Made by a program: the position numbers and the translations under genes. From Paramacrobiotus metropolitanus (lineage: Eukaryota; Tardigrada; Eutardigrada; Parachela; Macrobiotidae): 64,000 bases of DNA. The DNA lies in contig NW_026570296.1 in the NCBI RefSeq assembly GCF_019649055.1, positions 186,001 through 250,000 on the forward strand, read 5' to 3'. The stretch's first letter is position 1; each line of letters starts with the position of its first letter. Shown here piece by piece: positions 1 through 9,485 of the stretch. The notes under the pieces were generated by a model. It was not told where the DNA came from. It worked only from the letters and a program-made list of their open reading frames with translations, and made no database searches.

Positions 1-1
1 T

Positions 2-3000
2 CACTCAACGCTTTCTGTTTCTGAATTTCATTCCAGATTTCCCACTGTTCGTTGATGTCGACATCTACAGGAGAGTCGTAAGATGCCCTGACTGCCGGAG
101 GAAGCAAATCCGACATTTGGTCACTGATCAACTTATGCTCCTGCGGTGAGTTACCAGTTAATTGGGAGTTTATTTCTCTTTGCTTCTCCGCCTGTTTATC
201 TTCGTAGGAGGTCGGACACGGGCCGATATTGATAGGCTTCATGCCGTCAGCTGGAATAAAGCTACCGTTTTCAAATTCACCTGCTGGCGCCGGGTTATCC
301 ACGGAAAAGGTAACCTTACGTTTTCCTATAGCTTTCTGTGCGGCCAACTGTTCATTTCTTTTAATCGTTTCAAAATGCCGACGGTCATTAATCGAGTTTC
401 GACATACGTCACAGTTTTTCTCATACCGTTCGATTTCAATTATACAATCCGGCCAGTAAAATAACTTCACTAAGTACGGATATAATTTTTCATGCCGGCC
501 ATACGCCTGTTTATGAATTAGTATTTCGTGAAAGCAGGCTATCAACTTTTGTCGCCATTGGTGCGGCACATAAATTCGTGGGCAAGCGCCGGAGTGATCA
601 GGCACTCTACATAATATTCCTTCGCAAATTATAAACCGATTTATTTCATACTTGGTAAAATTAGTATTAGCATGCGACGGCTTCTTGTACATTTTGTACC
701 ACATCCGGCTATCAACACACTGCTGTTGGGTTTCACGCCAAAACTGTGGATCTCTGAAACGTTGTTCCGATGGAAACAACTGTTTATCTTGTGGCCTATC
801 CATCGGCGTCATCCACTTCTTCAACTCTGGATTGCGTGCCATATAAGACGGATAATCGTGGACTTCATCAACGTCTCTGCGGTCACGCTCAACAGGTATG
901 ACATTCAACAGCTTATTGTCCATGCTTAAACATTCGACAACCTTCGCTGATTTCTCCAATACGCCCATGTAGAGGTACTTTGCTGCAGGATGCTGTTTCA
1001 ATACTGCGTCAACTGAAGAAATTTGAATGGGAAGCTGCAAGGGATCGTCACCCCCACGAACTTGACTGGAGCCGGAAGTAGACACGGGACTGACCGATGT
1101 CGAAGGCGAGGTACTTGGGCTGCTTGCCGGCGACGGCTGTACAACTTTTTCCTTTTTAATTGGCGGCTGGGAAGACGCCTGTTCTCTCCCCCGCGAACTT
1201 GACTGCATACTATTTACAATTGTTTCACCGCCTCCCCCACGAACTTGACTTGGTTCTGGGTTTTTCTCCGTCTTAATCTCTTGCTTAATTGCAGGACGAA
1301 CGGGTTCATCAACAACGGAAGCTGCTCTCGGGAGATATTGACGAATCATCTCCTGTACTACGCTTCGCACAAACTCCTCATCACGCTGATCAGATCCCCT
1401 TTTAATCTGTACAGACTGCGCGGGTGCTGTTTCCTTAACTTCCGTTTTCACTGAGGCATCAACCACTTTTATCGCTGGTGGCGACGGGACTGGACGCGGC
1501 CACTCCTGCTTGGCCTTTTGTAGGTGTAAGATACAAATTTCTGGATCAGCTTTTGCTAGAATTAAATGTGCAGACTCATATGGCACAAATTTTGCCTCTT
1601 TAGCGACACCGATACGCTCTGTTAACATCAACGCAGGAATTGCGGGTGAGGGCTTAACTCCCGCAGGAATTAACGGGTCAAAATCGTGTGAGCGGATGAC
1701 ATCCGACATCAGGTGAGTTTCGCGACGTAAAAATGCCGGTGCATTAGGCTGTCTACGCGAGAGACGCCACGTCATAGTATTCATATCTAAAATAAAAGGC
1801 TTTGTAGCTAAAAAGTCCAAACCTAAAACAACGTGGTCCCTATCAAAAGTGGAACTCACAAGCATAGCGTGCTCAAAGGCCATACCAAATTCGTGGATTG
1901 TAACCACTACAGACAACGGCTCGATCAACTGTCTTCCTTGATACGCTGTATGTACAACCCTGCCTTTAATGTGATCAGGACAGCGATGAATATTTAATTT
2001 TAAATCCTTCGCCATTTTTAAAGACATAACGGAAATGCTAGAACCGGTATCCAACATAGTCTTCACCTTCTGGTAGTTTATGTCGATTACAGAATACCAA
2101 GCCTGGGCATCCAGCGTCGGCAACAAACAAACGTGGTCTGCCAACGGATATTGCGAAAAATCCTGTACTTCCATTTTATTGCACTGTGGCGGCGGCGTGG
2201 ACAAACCGGCCGGCAAATCCAATTCCATCATGTTAATCTGCTGCTGCGGGTTATTGTAACGAGCCAATAATTCTGCAGATGGCTCATACTGACGGGGAAG
2301 TACAAATTGATTCGTACAACCAGCTGCAGGATGAAGGCCATGACAGCGGAAACAAATTTCCACTCCGCGATTGGTTCGCCATTTATCCTTCAGGATATTT
2401 CGTTCATCAAACGGAGGCTGACTACCGGCCTGCTGATTTTGCCGGTAATTCTGATTCTGATTTTGTTGGCGGTTATTATTATTGTTATAACCACCACGCC
2501 CGCGATAATTATTATTATTGTTCCGGTAGTTTCCGCGATTATTGCCACCGTTATAGTTGTTGTTATTCGCAGGGCCATCCTGTTGGTACTGCGGATCGAA
2601 ATTTTGCATCGGCTGTTGAAATTGCGGCTGCATAACCGGCATCATCGGATTCATCATTTGAACAGGGACAGGCATGGGGGCCTGCATAGGAATAGGCTGT
2701 GGAAAGGTCTGCGCAAATTGTACCGGGTGTTGTTCAACGAATGGTGGCTGAGAATATACCGGCACTGGGACAAATTGCGGCTGGGGAACATTCAGAACAG
2801 GTTGGATTGGAGCCACTGAATTCTGTGGCTGCGGAATCACCGTTTCCGTATACGAATGTGAATATCCACCGCGATTGTTGCCATAGTTTCCGCGGCCTCC
2901 CCGGTTCGAATAATAACTTCCTCTCTGAGACGAGCCACCGCGGCCGCCTCGATTTTCGTAATTCAAATTATTATTATTATTGTTATTGCCGGCACTTCTG

Positions 3001-5939
3001 GGTTCAGCAGGAGCATTTCTCTGGGTTGATTCAAGTGTCTTCTTATCTTTATTCATGCGCTTCCACAGTTTTTCGCACTCTTGCAGCTTCTTTTCAAATT
3101 CCGCATAATTTTTAGGTGCCGCATTGTAAATTTCGCGGAACCATGCCGGTCGATGTTCCTGTACGCCATCAAGGAGTGCTTCCACCTGCTCTTCGTCAGA
3201 TGTTTTTAGTTCCTCAAACCATGGGAGGAAACTATCCAGGTAAGCACGAACTGGTTCATAGAATTCTAATTTGCGATTATTCATTTTCCTACGAATGTCG
3301 GCTTTAGAAAGAGAGCCGTTAAAGTGCTCAACAATAGCCGGCTTAAAGAATTCAGGCCACGATTTGCCTTTATTATCTTTCCGAAATTTTTCGAACCATT
3401 GAAAAGACGGCCCAGTGAATGCACCAATTACTCGACGACATGTTGTTTCGTCGTTCCAGTTATTCGTGGCTCTGCATTGTTCAACATTCATGAGCCATCT
3501 TTGAATTTTTTCCGGGTGAGCATCATCAAAGGCAAGTAACTTCATGCCTCCGACCGTTTTATCGCCGTCTTTCTCCGTGAATTTTGCTAAAAGTTCAACA
3601 ACGCTTTCTTGTGTAAGCGCCGTCCGATCAGAAATTTGTGTTTGTCTAATTAACCATTCCTCCAGTTGGGGATTTCTGGATGTAGACTCATTACTGGCCA
3701 CACTGTTGGGACGGCGATGCTCGTCATCCAGGGGAACGTCATCCCCAAATTCATTCTCGGTATCAGAGCTGTCTCTAAGTTCCGTTCCGCGCATCGGGCG
3801 GCTAGATTCGTCAGCTGTTCTTTTTAGAATTTGCTGCCGTAAATCTGTTGAGCCGTTTTTCTTCTGCTTGGCAGGTGCTGTTTCCCTTGGGATTTGACTT
3901 TCTGACGATGAACGCGGGATAGACTGAGCCTCCAAAAATTCGACTCGCGATTCCTGTCTAGGCCTCCGCAAGATGCCAGCCGGATTACTGCCAGTAGCTA
4001 AAGGCTGATCAACGTATGACGAGAAATTTTGGGGATTAAATGGTGTGAATGTGGGAGGGCGTAATACGTCTCCTGTTGCTACCGGTGCTTCCCTTTGAAA
4101 ATATCTCTCACTGCCGCCAAGAGCAGTATTTGGATTTCGAAGCTGGAGAAGTTCGTTACATGCTTCCCTGAAATCCACTTCCATCTTGGTAAGCTGATCG
4201 TGTTTTTCATGCCATTCCTTCCGGCATTGCGCATTTTCCGCATATAGCCGGTTGCACGTTTCCGATTTTTCGTAGGCGTCGGCCTGTGCTTTGTTCTTGG
4301 CTTGAATCGCGTTTTCACAACTACTGCATCTTTTATCGTTTCTCAAATCATTTAATTCCTTTTGAACTTTCTGAACGTTTTCTCGCTCTGTATTCAACAA
4401 ACCTTGTAACCTTTCGATTTCCTTTTGGGACAAATCATCCTTTTCTTTAGGGATATGCATCGGGCCGACCGAAGACTTATTGTTGAGCTGGACTCTCGCA
4501 TGCGTAAGATCCCGTTGAAGAGACTCTTCAGCGTCTTTAGCCCGCTTCTTTTCGTCATCCAAGTCTTTGGTAAGTTTCGTGACCAGGCTCTGCGCATCCG
4601 TCAAATTTTTATTAGTTAATTTATGCGCATCTTTCTCAGAATTACAATCTTTCTGAGCTTTCGACAGCTTTTGGTTCAAATCAGATATTTGTTTCGTTAA
4701 ATCCGGTGCTGGTTGCGCACTGAGGCCATCAATCGTAGCTTTCGCGTTTGAAAGGTCTCTCTGAGCTTCTTCCAACTGTTTTTCCAATTTGCGATTCGTG
4801 TCTGTTAAAGTATCGCGCTCATCTTTCATTGCATTAAACGCGGCTTCCGCATTTCTGTTGGCTTGTCTTAAACCATGCAGATTATCATTTGCAATGCGTA
4901 ATTCGTTAGCCAATCTGTCATTTTCTGTTTGTTCATTTTCGAATTTAACGCGCATTTCATTGAAATCGTTTTGGAATTTCAATTTTTCGTTTCGTTCCGC
5001 ATCTACACGAGCGTCTAAAGACATTATATTACCCATTTCATCTACTTTTGTTTTTGTAGATGCGATGAGCGTGCGGAGACTTTGGATCAATACGGGCATA
5101 GTTTGCCGGACTATCAAGCCCACATCCTGGTCAGTTTCTGCCGCAGCCAACTGCTCATCGACTTCCCTAGCTTGGGTAAGGAAGTCCTCATCTGGTTGTT
5201 CAAAATCCTTTTCTGACACAAAGCTATGTAATTTTAATTGTGCCGGGTGGAACGTCATTGTTCCACCGCGAATGCTTTTACTTGCTCTTGTTTCAGATCC
5301 TTCGGAGATATCCGCTTTGTCCGCAGCCGACAATGCTATCAAGTTGTTGTCCGACTGGGACGACTGGGGTTCTGTCTGGCTCTCAGCCACGCTTGGAGTC
5401 TCCGATATGGGTTCGTCCATTATCGCAGCAGACGCCTGGGCTGGAATTCTCTCCTTGGCGCCGCGCGTGACACGCTCATTTGCTGCCTGTTTTTTGGGAG
5501 TTTTTCCCGTAGCTTTAGACGCTGTAAGTGCAGCTTGGGCTGCCTCTCTTCGTCTATTCAAATCTTCCGTATATTCTGGCAGCCACCTGTTTGCATCCTG
5601 CAAAGCCGCTATAAACTGCTCATCAGTGATGTCCAGGTAAGCTTCAGGGATACATCCCTCGTACTCAATCCAAGGTTTAAAATGTGCTGGTAATCTCGTT
5701 TTGGAATTTAAGTACCGTCTGATTTCCTGGTAGTCAATCCAAGACTTCCCACAGAATGCATCTTGTGCTTCTGGTGGTTCAACGTTAAGAGCAAGGTACA
5801 TCAAATTCAACGGAATTTCTTTTGCGTTGAATTTGAACCTTGTCTGAGCTCTCGATCCATCGTACGCCCCAATAATCACTTTATTATCTGGGATTTTACG
5901 CGGTGGTGGGCGATTTCTAGGAATCGAACCGCCCGACAT
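2..5939 (-). CDS. LTR retrotransposon polyprotein: Gag, aspartic protease, integrase-type zinc-binding domain (partial)
   Basis: A single frame stays open from the ATG at 5939 to the left edge, about 1979 codons without a stop. Order on the protein: basic N-terminus; a long coiled-coil rich in Glu, Lys and Asn (about 5030-4100); a Gag-like capsid stretch with MKLLAFDDAHPEKIQRW (about 3545) and SFQWFEKF; an Asn/Gly/Arg-rich linker; a zinc knuckle CFRCHGLHPAAGC (about 2357-2319); and an aspartic protease with catalytic LDTGSS (about 2062). A Ser/Pro/Lys-rich stretch of some 500 residues follows. It contains SSQVRGG-type repeats but no reverse transcriptase motif. Next comes an integrase H2C2-like finger with HEILIH, GRH, FYWPD and CDVC (about 535-405). 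Zinc knuckle, protease and H2C2 finger together indicate a Ty3/gypsy-like element. RT, RNase H and the integrase core are not in the window. The missing stop shows the ORF continues to the left. Confidence 0.85.
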   Translation of the reverse strand, partial: MSGGSIPRNRPPPRKIPDNKVIIGAYDGSRAQTRFKFNAKEIPLNLMYLALNVEPPEAQDAFCGKSWIDYQEIRRYLNSKTRLPAHFKPWIEYEGCIPEAYLDITDEQFIAALQDANRWLPEYTEDLNRRREAAQAALTASKATGKTPKKQAANERVTRGAKERIPAQASAAIMDEPISETPSVAESQTEPQSSQSDNNLIALSAADKADISEGSETRASKSIRGGTMTFHPAQLKLHSFVSEKDFEQPDEDFLTQAREVDEQLAAAETDQDVGLIVRQTMPVLIQSLRTLIASTKTKVDEMGNIMSLDARVDAERNEKLKFQNDFNEMRVKFENEQTENDRLANELRIANDNLHGLRQANRNAEAAFNAMKDERDTLTDTNRKLEKQLEEAQRDLSNAKATIDGLSAQPAPDLTKQISDLNQKLSKAQKDCNSEKDAHKLTNKNLTDAQSLVTKLTKDLDDEKKRAKDAEESLQRDLTHARVQLNNKSSVGPMHIPKEKDDLSQKEIERLQGLLNTERENVQKVQKELNDLRNDKRCSSCENAIQAKNKAQADAYEKSETCNRLYAENAQCRKEWHEKHDQLTKMEVDFREACNELLQLRNPNTALGGSERYFQREAPVATGDVLRPPTFTPFNPQNFSSYVDQPLATGSNPAGILRRPRQESRVEFLEAQSIPRSSSESQIPRETAPAKQKKNGSTDLRQQILKRTADESSRPMRGTELRDSSDTENEFGDDVPLDDEHRRPNSVASNESTSRNPQLEEWLIRQTQISDRTALTQESVVELLAKFTEKDGDKTVGGMKLLAFDDAHPEKIQRWLMNVEQCRATNNWNDETTCRRVIGAFTGPSFQWFEKFRKDNKGKSWPEFFKPAIVEHFNGSLSKADIRRKMNNRKLEFYEPVRAYLDSFLPWFEELKTSDEEQVEALLDGVQEHRPAWFREIYNAAPKNYAEFEKKLQECEKLWKRMNKDKKTLESTQRNAPAEPRSAGNNNNNNNLNYENRGGRGGSSQRGSYYSNRGGRGNYGNNRGGYSHSYTETVIPQPQNSVAPIQPVLNVPQPQFVPVPVYSQPPFVEQHPVQFAQTFPQPIPMQAPMPVPVQMMNPMMPVMQPQFQQPMQNFDPQYQQDGPANNNNYNGGNNRGNYRNNNNNYRGRGGYNNNNNRQQNQNQNYRQNQQAGSQPPFDERNILKDKWRTNRGVEICFRCHGLHPAAGCTNQFVLPRQYEPSAELLARYNNPQQQINMMELDLPAGLSTPPPQCNKMEVQDFSQYPLADHVCLLPTLDAQAWYSVIDINYQKVKTMLDTGSSISVMSLKMAKDLKLNIHRCPDHIKGRVVHTAYQGRQLIEPLSVVVTIHEFGMAFEHAMLVSSTFDRDHVVLGLDFLATKPFILDMNTMTWRLSRRQPNAPAFLRRETHLMSDVIRSHDFDPLIPAGVKPSPAIPALMLTERIGVAKEAKFVPYESAHLILAKADPEICILHLQKAKQEWPRPVPSPPAIKVVDASVKTEVKETAPAQSVQIKRGSDQRDEEFVRSVVQEMIRQYLPRAASVVDEPVRPAIKQEIKTEKNPEPSQVRGGGGETIVNSMQSSSRGREQASSQPPIKKEKVVQPSPASSPSTSPSTSVSPVSTSGSSQVRGGDDPLQLPIQISSVDAVLKQHPAAKYLYMGVLEKSAKVVECLSMDNKLLNVIPVERDRRDVDEVHDYPSYMARNPELKKWMTPMDRPQDKQLFPSEQRFRDPQFWRETQQQCVDSRMWYKMYKKPSHANTNFTKYEINRFIICEGILCRVPDHSGACPRIYVPHQWRQKLIACFHEILIHKQAYGRHEKLYPYLVKLFYWPDCIIEIERYEKNCDVCRNSINDRRHFETIKRNEQLAAQKAIGKRKVTFSVDNPAPAGEFENGSFIPADGMKPINIGPCPTSYEDKQAEKQREINSQLTGNSPQEHKLISDQMSDLLPPAVRASYDSPVDVDINEQWEIWNEIQKQKALS

Positions 5940-6691
5940 TTCTGCTTTTATTTTAAATAACCTTTGCGGCTATTCAAAATAATACTTACAGTAGCGATTG
6001 TGCTACTGCTTCCGAAATTGCAATTGTGCAATTACTACTACGTCACTTCCCAATTCTCCTTTTAGGTTTGAATTGTTCAGTGATAGATTACTGACAGTCG
6101 ACCTTTGCGGTTTCGACTGTAACAACTTCCTAAAATTACACTGCTACACTTTGCGTGCTGCAGTTATTCAACATTCACAGGTCAATCACCGTTTGCCGGT
6201 GTTTACCTTTTTTCACGGTCAACTCTCTCTAGCTGCTGATTCTGGCTACCGCTTGCGGCTTGCCTTTATCTAGCTGCTGGAGATCGTTATCTCACCTAGC
6301 CACTGACAATGGCTCGGTAGTCACTATCTGATCTATCTGCAGGCCAGGTACACTGACACTGCAGTTTACGTTTTATTCACCGCGGCTACTGCTTTGCGCA
6401 GACAACCCGGAAATTACCCACACAGACACCGATTAATTACACAGCCGACCTTTAAGGTTTCGACGGTCCAACTTAATTAAATTTAATTTAATTGGCGAGG
6501 AAGCTCACCAGTGAGGAAGCTCACAATTGCGAGGAAGCTCGCTAAAAATAAATTAACTAGGCCAGATCAGGAACGCTGACCTCCTTCGGCGTACCTTTGC
6601 GGTTCGACGCCTTTCAAAAACGGACCACTTTTACCAATAAATTACCATCAAACTTTCCACCAATAATTTTCGTTACATCGGGAAAATTAAA
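5940..6691 (-). other. Retrotransposon untranslated leader with a short triplicated motif
   Basis: This is the non-coding leader between the PBS and the ATG of the polyprotein. It contains three copies of GAGGAAGCTC (plus strand, about 6496-6541) beside an AT-rich ATTTAATTTAATT tract, and several CCTTTGCGGTT-like repeats (about 5960, 6107, 6595). No ORF of note. Confidence 0.5.
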
Positions 6692-6709
6692 AGACACCGG
6701 TGGGCGCCA
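6692..6709 (-). promoter_or_regulatory. Retrotransposon primer-binding site
   Basis: Immediately after the LTR end the minus strand reads TGGCGCCCACCGGTGTC. TGG plus a GC-rich stretch complementary to a tRNA 3' end is the usual form of a PBS in LTR elements. I do not assign the tRNA. Confidence 0.65.
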
Positions 6710-7297
6710 TGTCGTGTATAAGCGTTCACGCCGGTTAAGGCTCCATGAACAATCTTTACTCTTCCACGCCTGTAAATGTCAGTCGGTAGGCACTCGTACT
6801 CTCAAACTATAACTGAAGAACTATGGTGGAAATAAAACGAGCGAATCAGGAACACAGGAACTCAGGAATCCCTCAGGAACACGCTAACCACAACTTCCGG
6901 TCGTAAGTCCTGTGAGGATCGGCAAGAGCTAGGACGATTGTGTCACGAGCAAACCTGTATACTAAGCGATAATCCGGGAGCAACTATGCACTTCAGTAGG
7001 AACAAGTATTGCTGTCTCTTTATCCAATTCACATCACAGTTCACAACGCTAGGAAATCGTAATTAGAAACAGTCTCAGAAGTAAATCTCAGACTACTCAT
7101 TCCCGATATTAGTGGCGACATGAACTTATATAGACTTCGCGTTATGACATCATATACATCGCTAGTAAAAGAGAACAGCAAATCACAGTAGAGATTGACT
7201 AGATTATCCGTTATGTTGCAGGTGGAAGGCGGACAGTCAGCATCCGTACGTACATCCGGCGTATGATCCTACTCCCATACGTCATTGGTATATGACA
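6710..7297 (-). repeat. 5' long terminal repeat of the LTR retrotransposon
   Basis: On the minus strand the segment begins TGTCATATACCAATGACG at 7297 and ends CACGACA at 6710, giving TGT...ACA ends and 588 bp. The end abuts a primer-binding site without spacing. A TATATAAG box lies at 7132-7125 in the transcription direction. The second LTR is outside the window, so the boundaries rest on the terminal nucleotides, the PBS and the flanking repeat, not on comparison of two LTRs. The outer end interrupts a copy of the foldback repeat family. Confidence 0.7.
7125..7132 (-). promoter_or_regulatory. TATA box in the LTR
   Basis: The minus strand reads TATATAAG inside the LTR, about 1.2 kb upstream of the polyprotein ATG. 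This is a plausible start point for the element's transcript. Confidence 0.45.
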
Positions 7298-7390
7298 TTC
7301 TGTAGCGAGATGATTTGTTTACATTGACGCGAAAATCGTTTGTGCGCGCAACATCCGGTTCGGGAGTCAAATTTTACGAAATGGCTTAGT
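7298..7390 (-). repeat. Foldback repeat family copy, split by the LTR element
   Basis: GATGATTTGTTTACATTGAC followed by GTGCGCGCAACATCCGGTTC matches the family core in reverse orientation. The other half would be expected beyond the far end of the retrotransposon. Confidence 0.6.
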
Positions 7391-7504
7391 TGAGACGCAT
7401 TACCGTCACTTAAATATTAATATAGGTTAATTAAACATCATAATTTCTGACGATGTACTGAAACCGCCGCATTATTATTTTTAACAAAACGGAAGCTGTG
7501 TGAT

Positions 7505-8010
7505 CAGTGGTGCACCATCACCGAAACACCAAAACTGGGCGGACTAATAGTCGGGATAAAAATATTTACATCTCTAATAAAATAAGGTTAATCCAACAAA
7601 CACGTACCAACACCTTCTGTTGGTACGTGTTAACCCATACCCATGTAGTTCTGTGGCTTCCGGAAACTCACTGGTATCAAGTTGCAGGACGTAACGCTTA
7701 ACAATCCCCTGCAACAGCCGGAAGCATGACCACAGTTTCTCGATACGTGCCATGACGATCGCGTCGCCGCCGTCGTCCCGATTGACCAACGCTTGCATCA
7801 GCACATCCACGTAGTACTGGTGTAAAGCTCTTATCCCGGAACGATGCCGTAACTACAACGGAAATTTTGTTTTAAAATTCCGTTTGAATTTTTGAGAAAA
7901 CAGTTTTATAATGAGGCTTTTAGTACACCTGTTTGCCTTTTAGAATTTATTTCACCGATAACTTCCCAACCGCCTGGTGCCATGCGCGAAGCTGCTCGCC
8001 CAAAACAGAG
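7505..8010 (-). pseudogene. Duplicated, broken last exon of the nuclear receptor
   Basis: The minus-strand reading at 7810-7650 has DVLMQALVNRDDGGD, IVMARIEKLWSCFRLLQ and [11 protein letters not shown]. These match, with substitutions, the last exon of the nuclear receptor at 40470-40765. The similarity continues into its 3' flank (7505-7620 resembles 40285-40400) and past its 5' side (7890-7930 resembles 40870-40920). After LDTSE the frame diverges and ends early. A fragment like the receptor's C-terminus (GCCATGCGCGAAGCTGCTC, about 7980) is displaced to the other side. No other receptor exons are present nearby, so I read it as a partial segmental copy, not a gene. Confidence 0.7.
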
Positions 8011-8801
8011 TGAGTCCACTATACCGCGGCCAGATGCATACCGACGTTGCAAAAGTACCCCAAGACGCACCACCTGTTGCATTCCGGCAGCGGCGCGTTG
8101 GAGACGCCAAGATCTGAAGGGCGACGGGGTTATTATTGTTCATCGCACCGTTCCTTAATGCACAAACGCAGCTTTTTGTAGAGGTTTAAAGTGTGCAGTT
8201 GTAGATAACACGTTGGAATTTCAACGTGTGACTGCTTGTCTTTCGACAACGATGGTTTCCTTGCTGAAGCAGAACACGAAATGGGATTACATACCGCATC
8301 CGGATTGCGCGCGGGTGGATTCAGACAAGAGTGTCAATATGTTATACTGCGTTATATACACTGTAATTATTGCTTTTGAACGCTTAATACCCTGCTCAAG
8401 CGTGTCACACTTGTGCAGCTACAGTAGGGATCGATAAATATACTGAAGAACAGAACAGGATGCAGTATGCCGTGTACGGGACCGGCATCTGATCCCTGAT
8501 ACACTGCGTGGTTAGTCATGCCGCGTCTGTGGATACATGCTACGCCGGCTACGGTATATGACTTTTTACCTTCGCGCAATAAAGCGCTGCTGCAGGCTTG
8601 TAGCACGCCGCGCGTTGGTCGGGAAGAGTCTTCGTAAAATCTAACTTATTTCAGTCCAAGCGTTGCTGTTCAAAGTGAGCAATATGTTGCATTATATTCA
8701 CCTAAATTATCAAAAGCTTGGCGCAAAATTGGTGCTAAACACTGGTTTAATACTGTCTGCTTATTACGCCACGAAAAGCACCAGGTAATACATAATACGG
8801 T
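8011..8801. other. No recognisable gene
   Basis: Only short, overlapping ORFs occur on both strands, without splice-supported structure or recognisable motifs. Confidence 0.4.
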
Positions 8802-9485
8802 ATGTTTGAATACGAGTCGTATTACTCGAACCCTGTATGGTGTTATGGCGCCGTGGACGTACAAGATGAGGATGGAACATTCCGCCATGGTTTCATCGTT
8901 GATATGGACCTCTTCGAAGGCTTTATCGTTGATTTCGGATATCCCAACCATCATGCTGAGCTTGTCCGTTTCCATCGATGCCTTGGGCAAATTTATGAGT
9001 TTTCCTTCGCCCTTGGCGATACTGTGCAGATTTTGTGGCGGGAGTCTGACAGCGAGGCATGTCGGTGGTATCCGGCCAAAGTAATCGCGGGATCGTGTTA
9101 CACGTTTGCTTATGTTGAGACCGAACGGCACGGAAAACTAGTGAGGGAAGTGGTGAGAAAGAATTGCATCATGCCTTTAGGAGAACGACAGCCCGTGGAG
9201 CGGCGGAATTATGAGCGGCACAGTTTATCGCTGGGTTGGATAGCTTCGGATCTTCTGAAATCCCGGAATCAAGACGATTTTCAATGGTGGAATCGTGAGT
9301 GGGGGCGCAGACGCGACAGCATACTCGTCAAAGCTGAAAGAAGGAAACTAATTTATATTGCTCAATGTCCACACGTTCGGAGACCGGTACATATTACGGC
9401 TTCGACATTCTTTGCAGTTTGGACATTTTCACAATATAAATTCGTATGCCGGGCACGAGAGCTACACCACCTTACAGGAGTTTAA
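8802..9485 (+). CDS. Tudor/Agenet-like protein of unknown function
   Basis: An uninterrupted 227-codon ORF starts at an ATG. The first 60 residues (YYSNPVWCYGAVDV, HGFIVDMDLFEGFIVDFGYP) read as a compact beta-rich module. A second block (FALGDTVQILWRESDS, WYPAKVIAG) has the pattern of an Agenet or Tudor fold, in which a charged 'W-x-P-A-x-V' strand follows a 'G-x-x-V' strand. Such folds usually bind methylated residues or RNA; that role is not shown here. The C-terminal 60 residues are less convincing and an intron may begin there. A loosely similar LGW motif occurs in the zinc-finger gene at 22 kb. The gene is probably real but the family is not identified. Confidence 0.5.
   Translation: MFEYESYYSNPVWCYGAVDVQDEDGTFRHGFIVDMDLFEGFIVDFGYPNHHAELVRFHRCLGQIYEFSFALGDTVQILWRESDSEACRWYPAKVIAGSCYTFAYVETERHGKLVREVVRKNCIMPLGERQPVERRNYERHSLSLGWIASDLLKSRNQDDFQWWNREWGRRRDSILVKAERRKLIYIAQCPHVRRPVHITASTFFAVWTFSQYKFVCRARELHHLTGV

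Noticed and set aside
2279-2819. Plus-strand ORFs over 100 codons in the retroelement region
   Set aside because: They are antisense shadows of the Asn/Gly-rich part of the Gag polyprotein, which is open in its own frame for almost 2000 codons.
4789-5640. 283-codon plus-strand ORF
   Set aside because: Antisense to the Gag coiled-coil; the Ser/Leu/Phe composition is the mirror of Glu/Lys/Asn codons.
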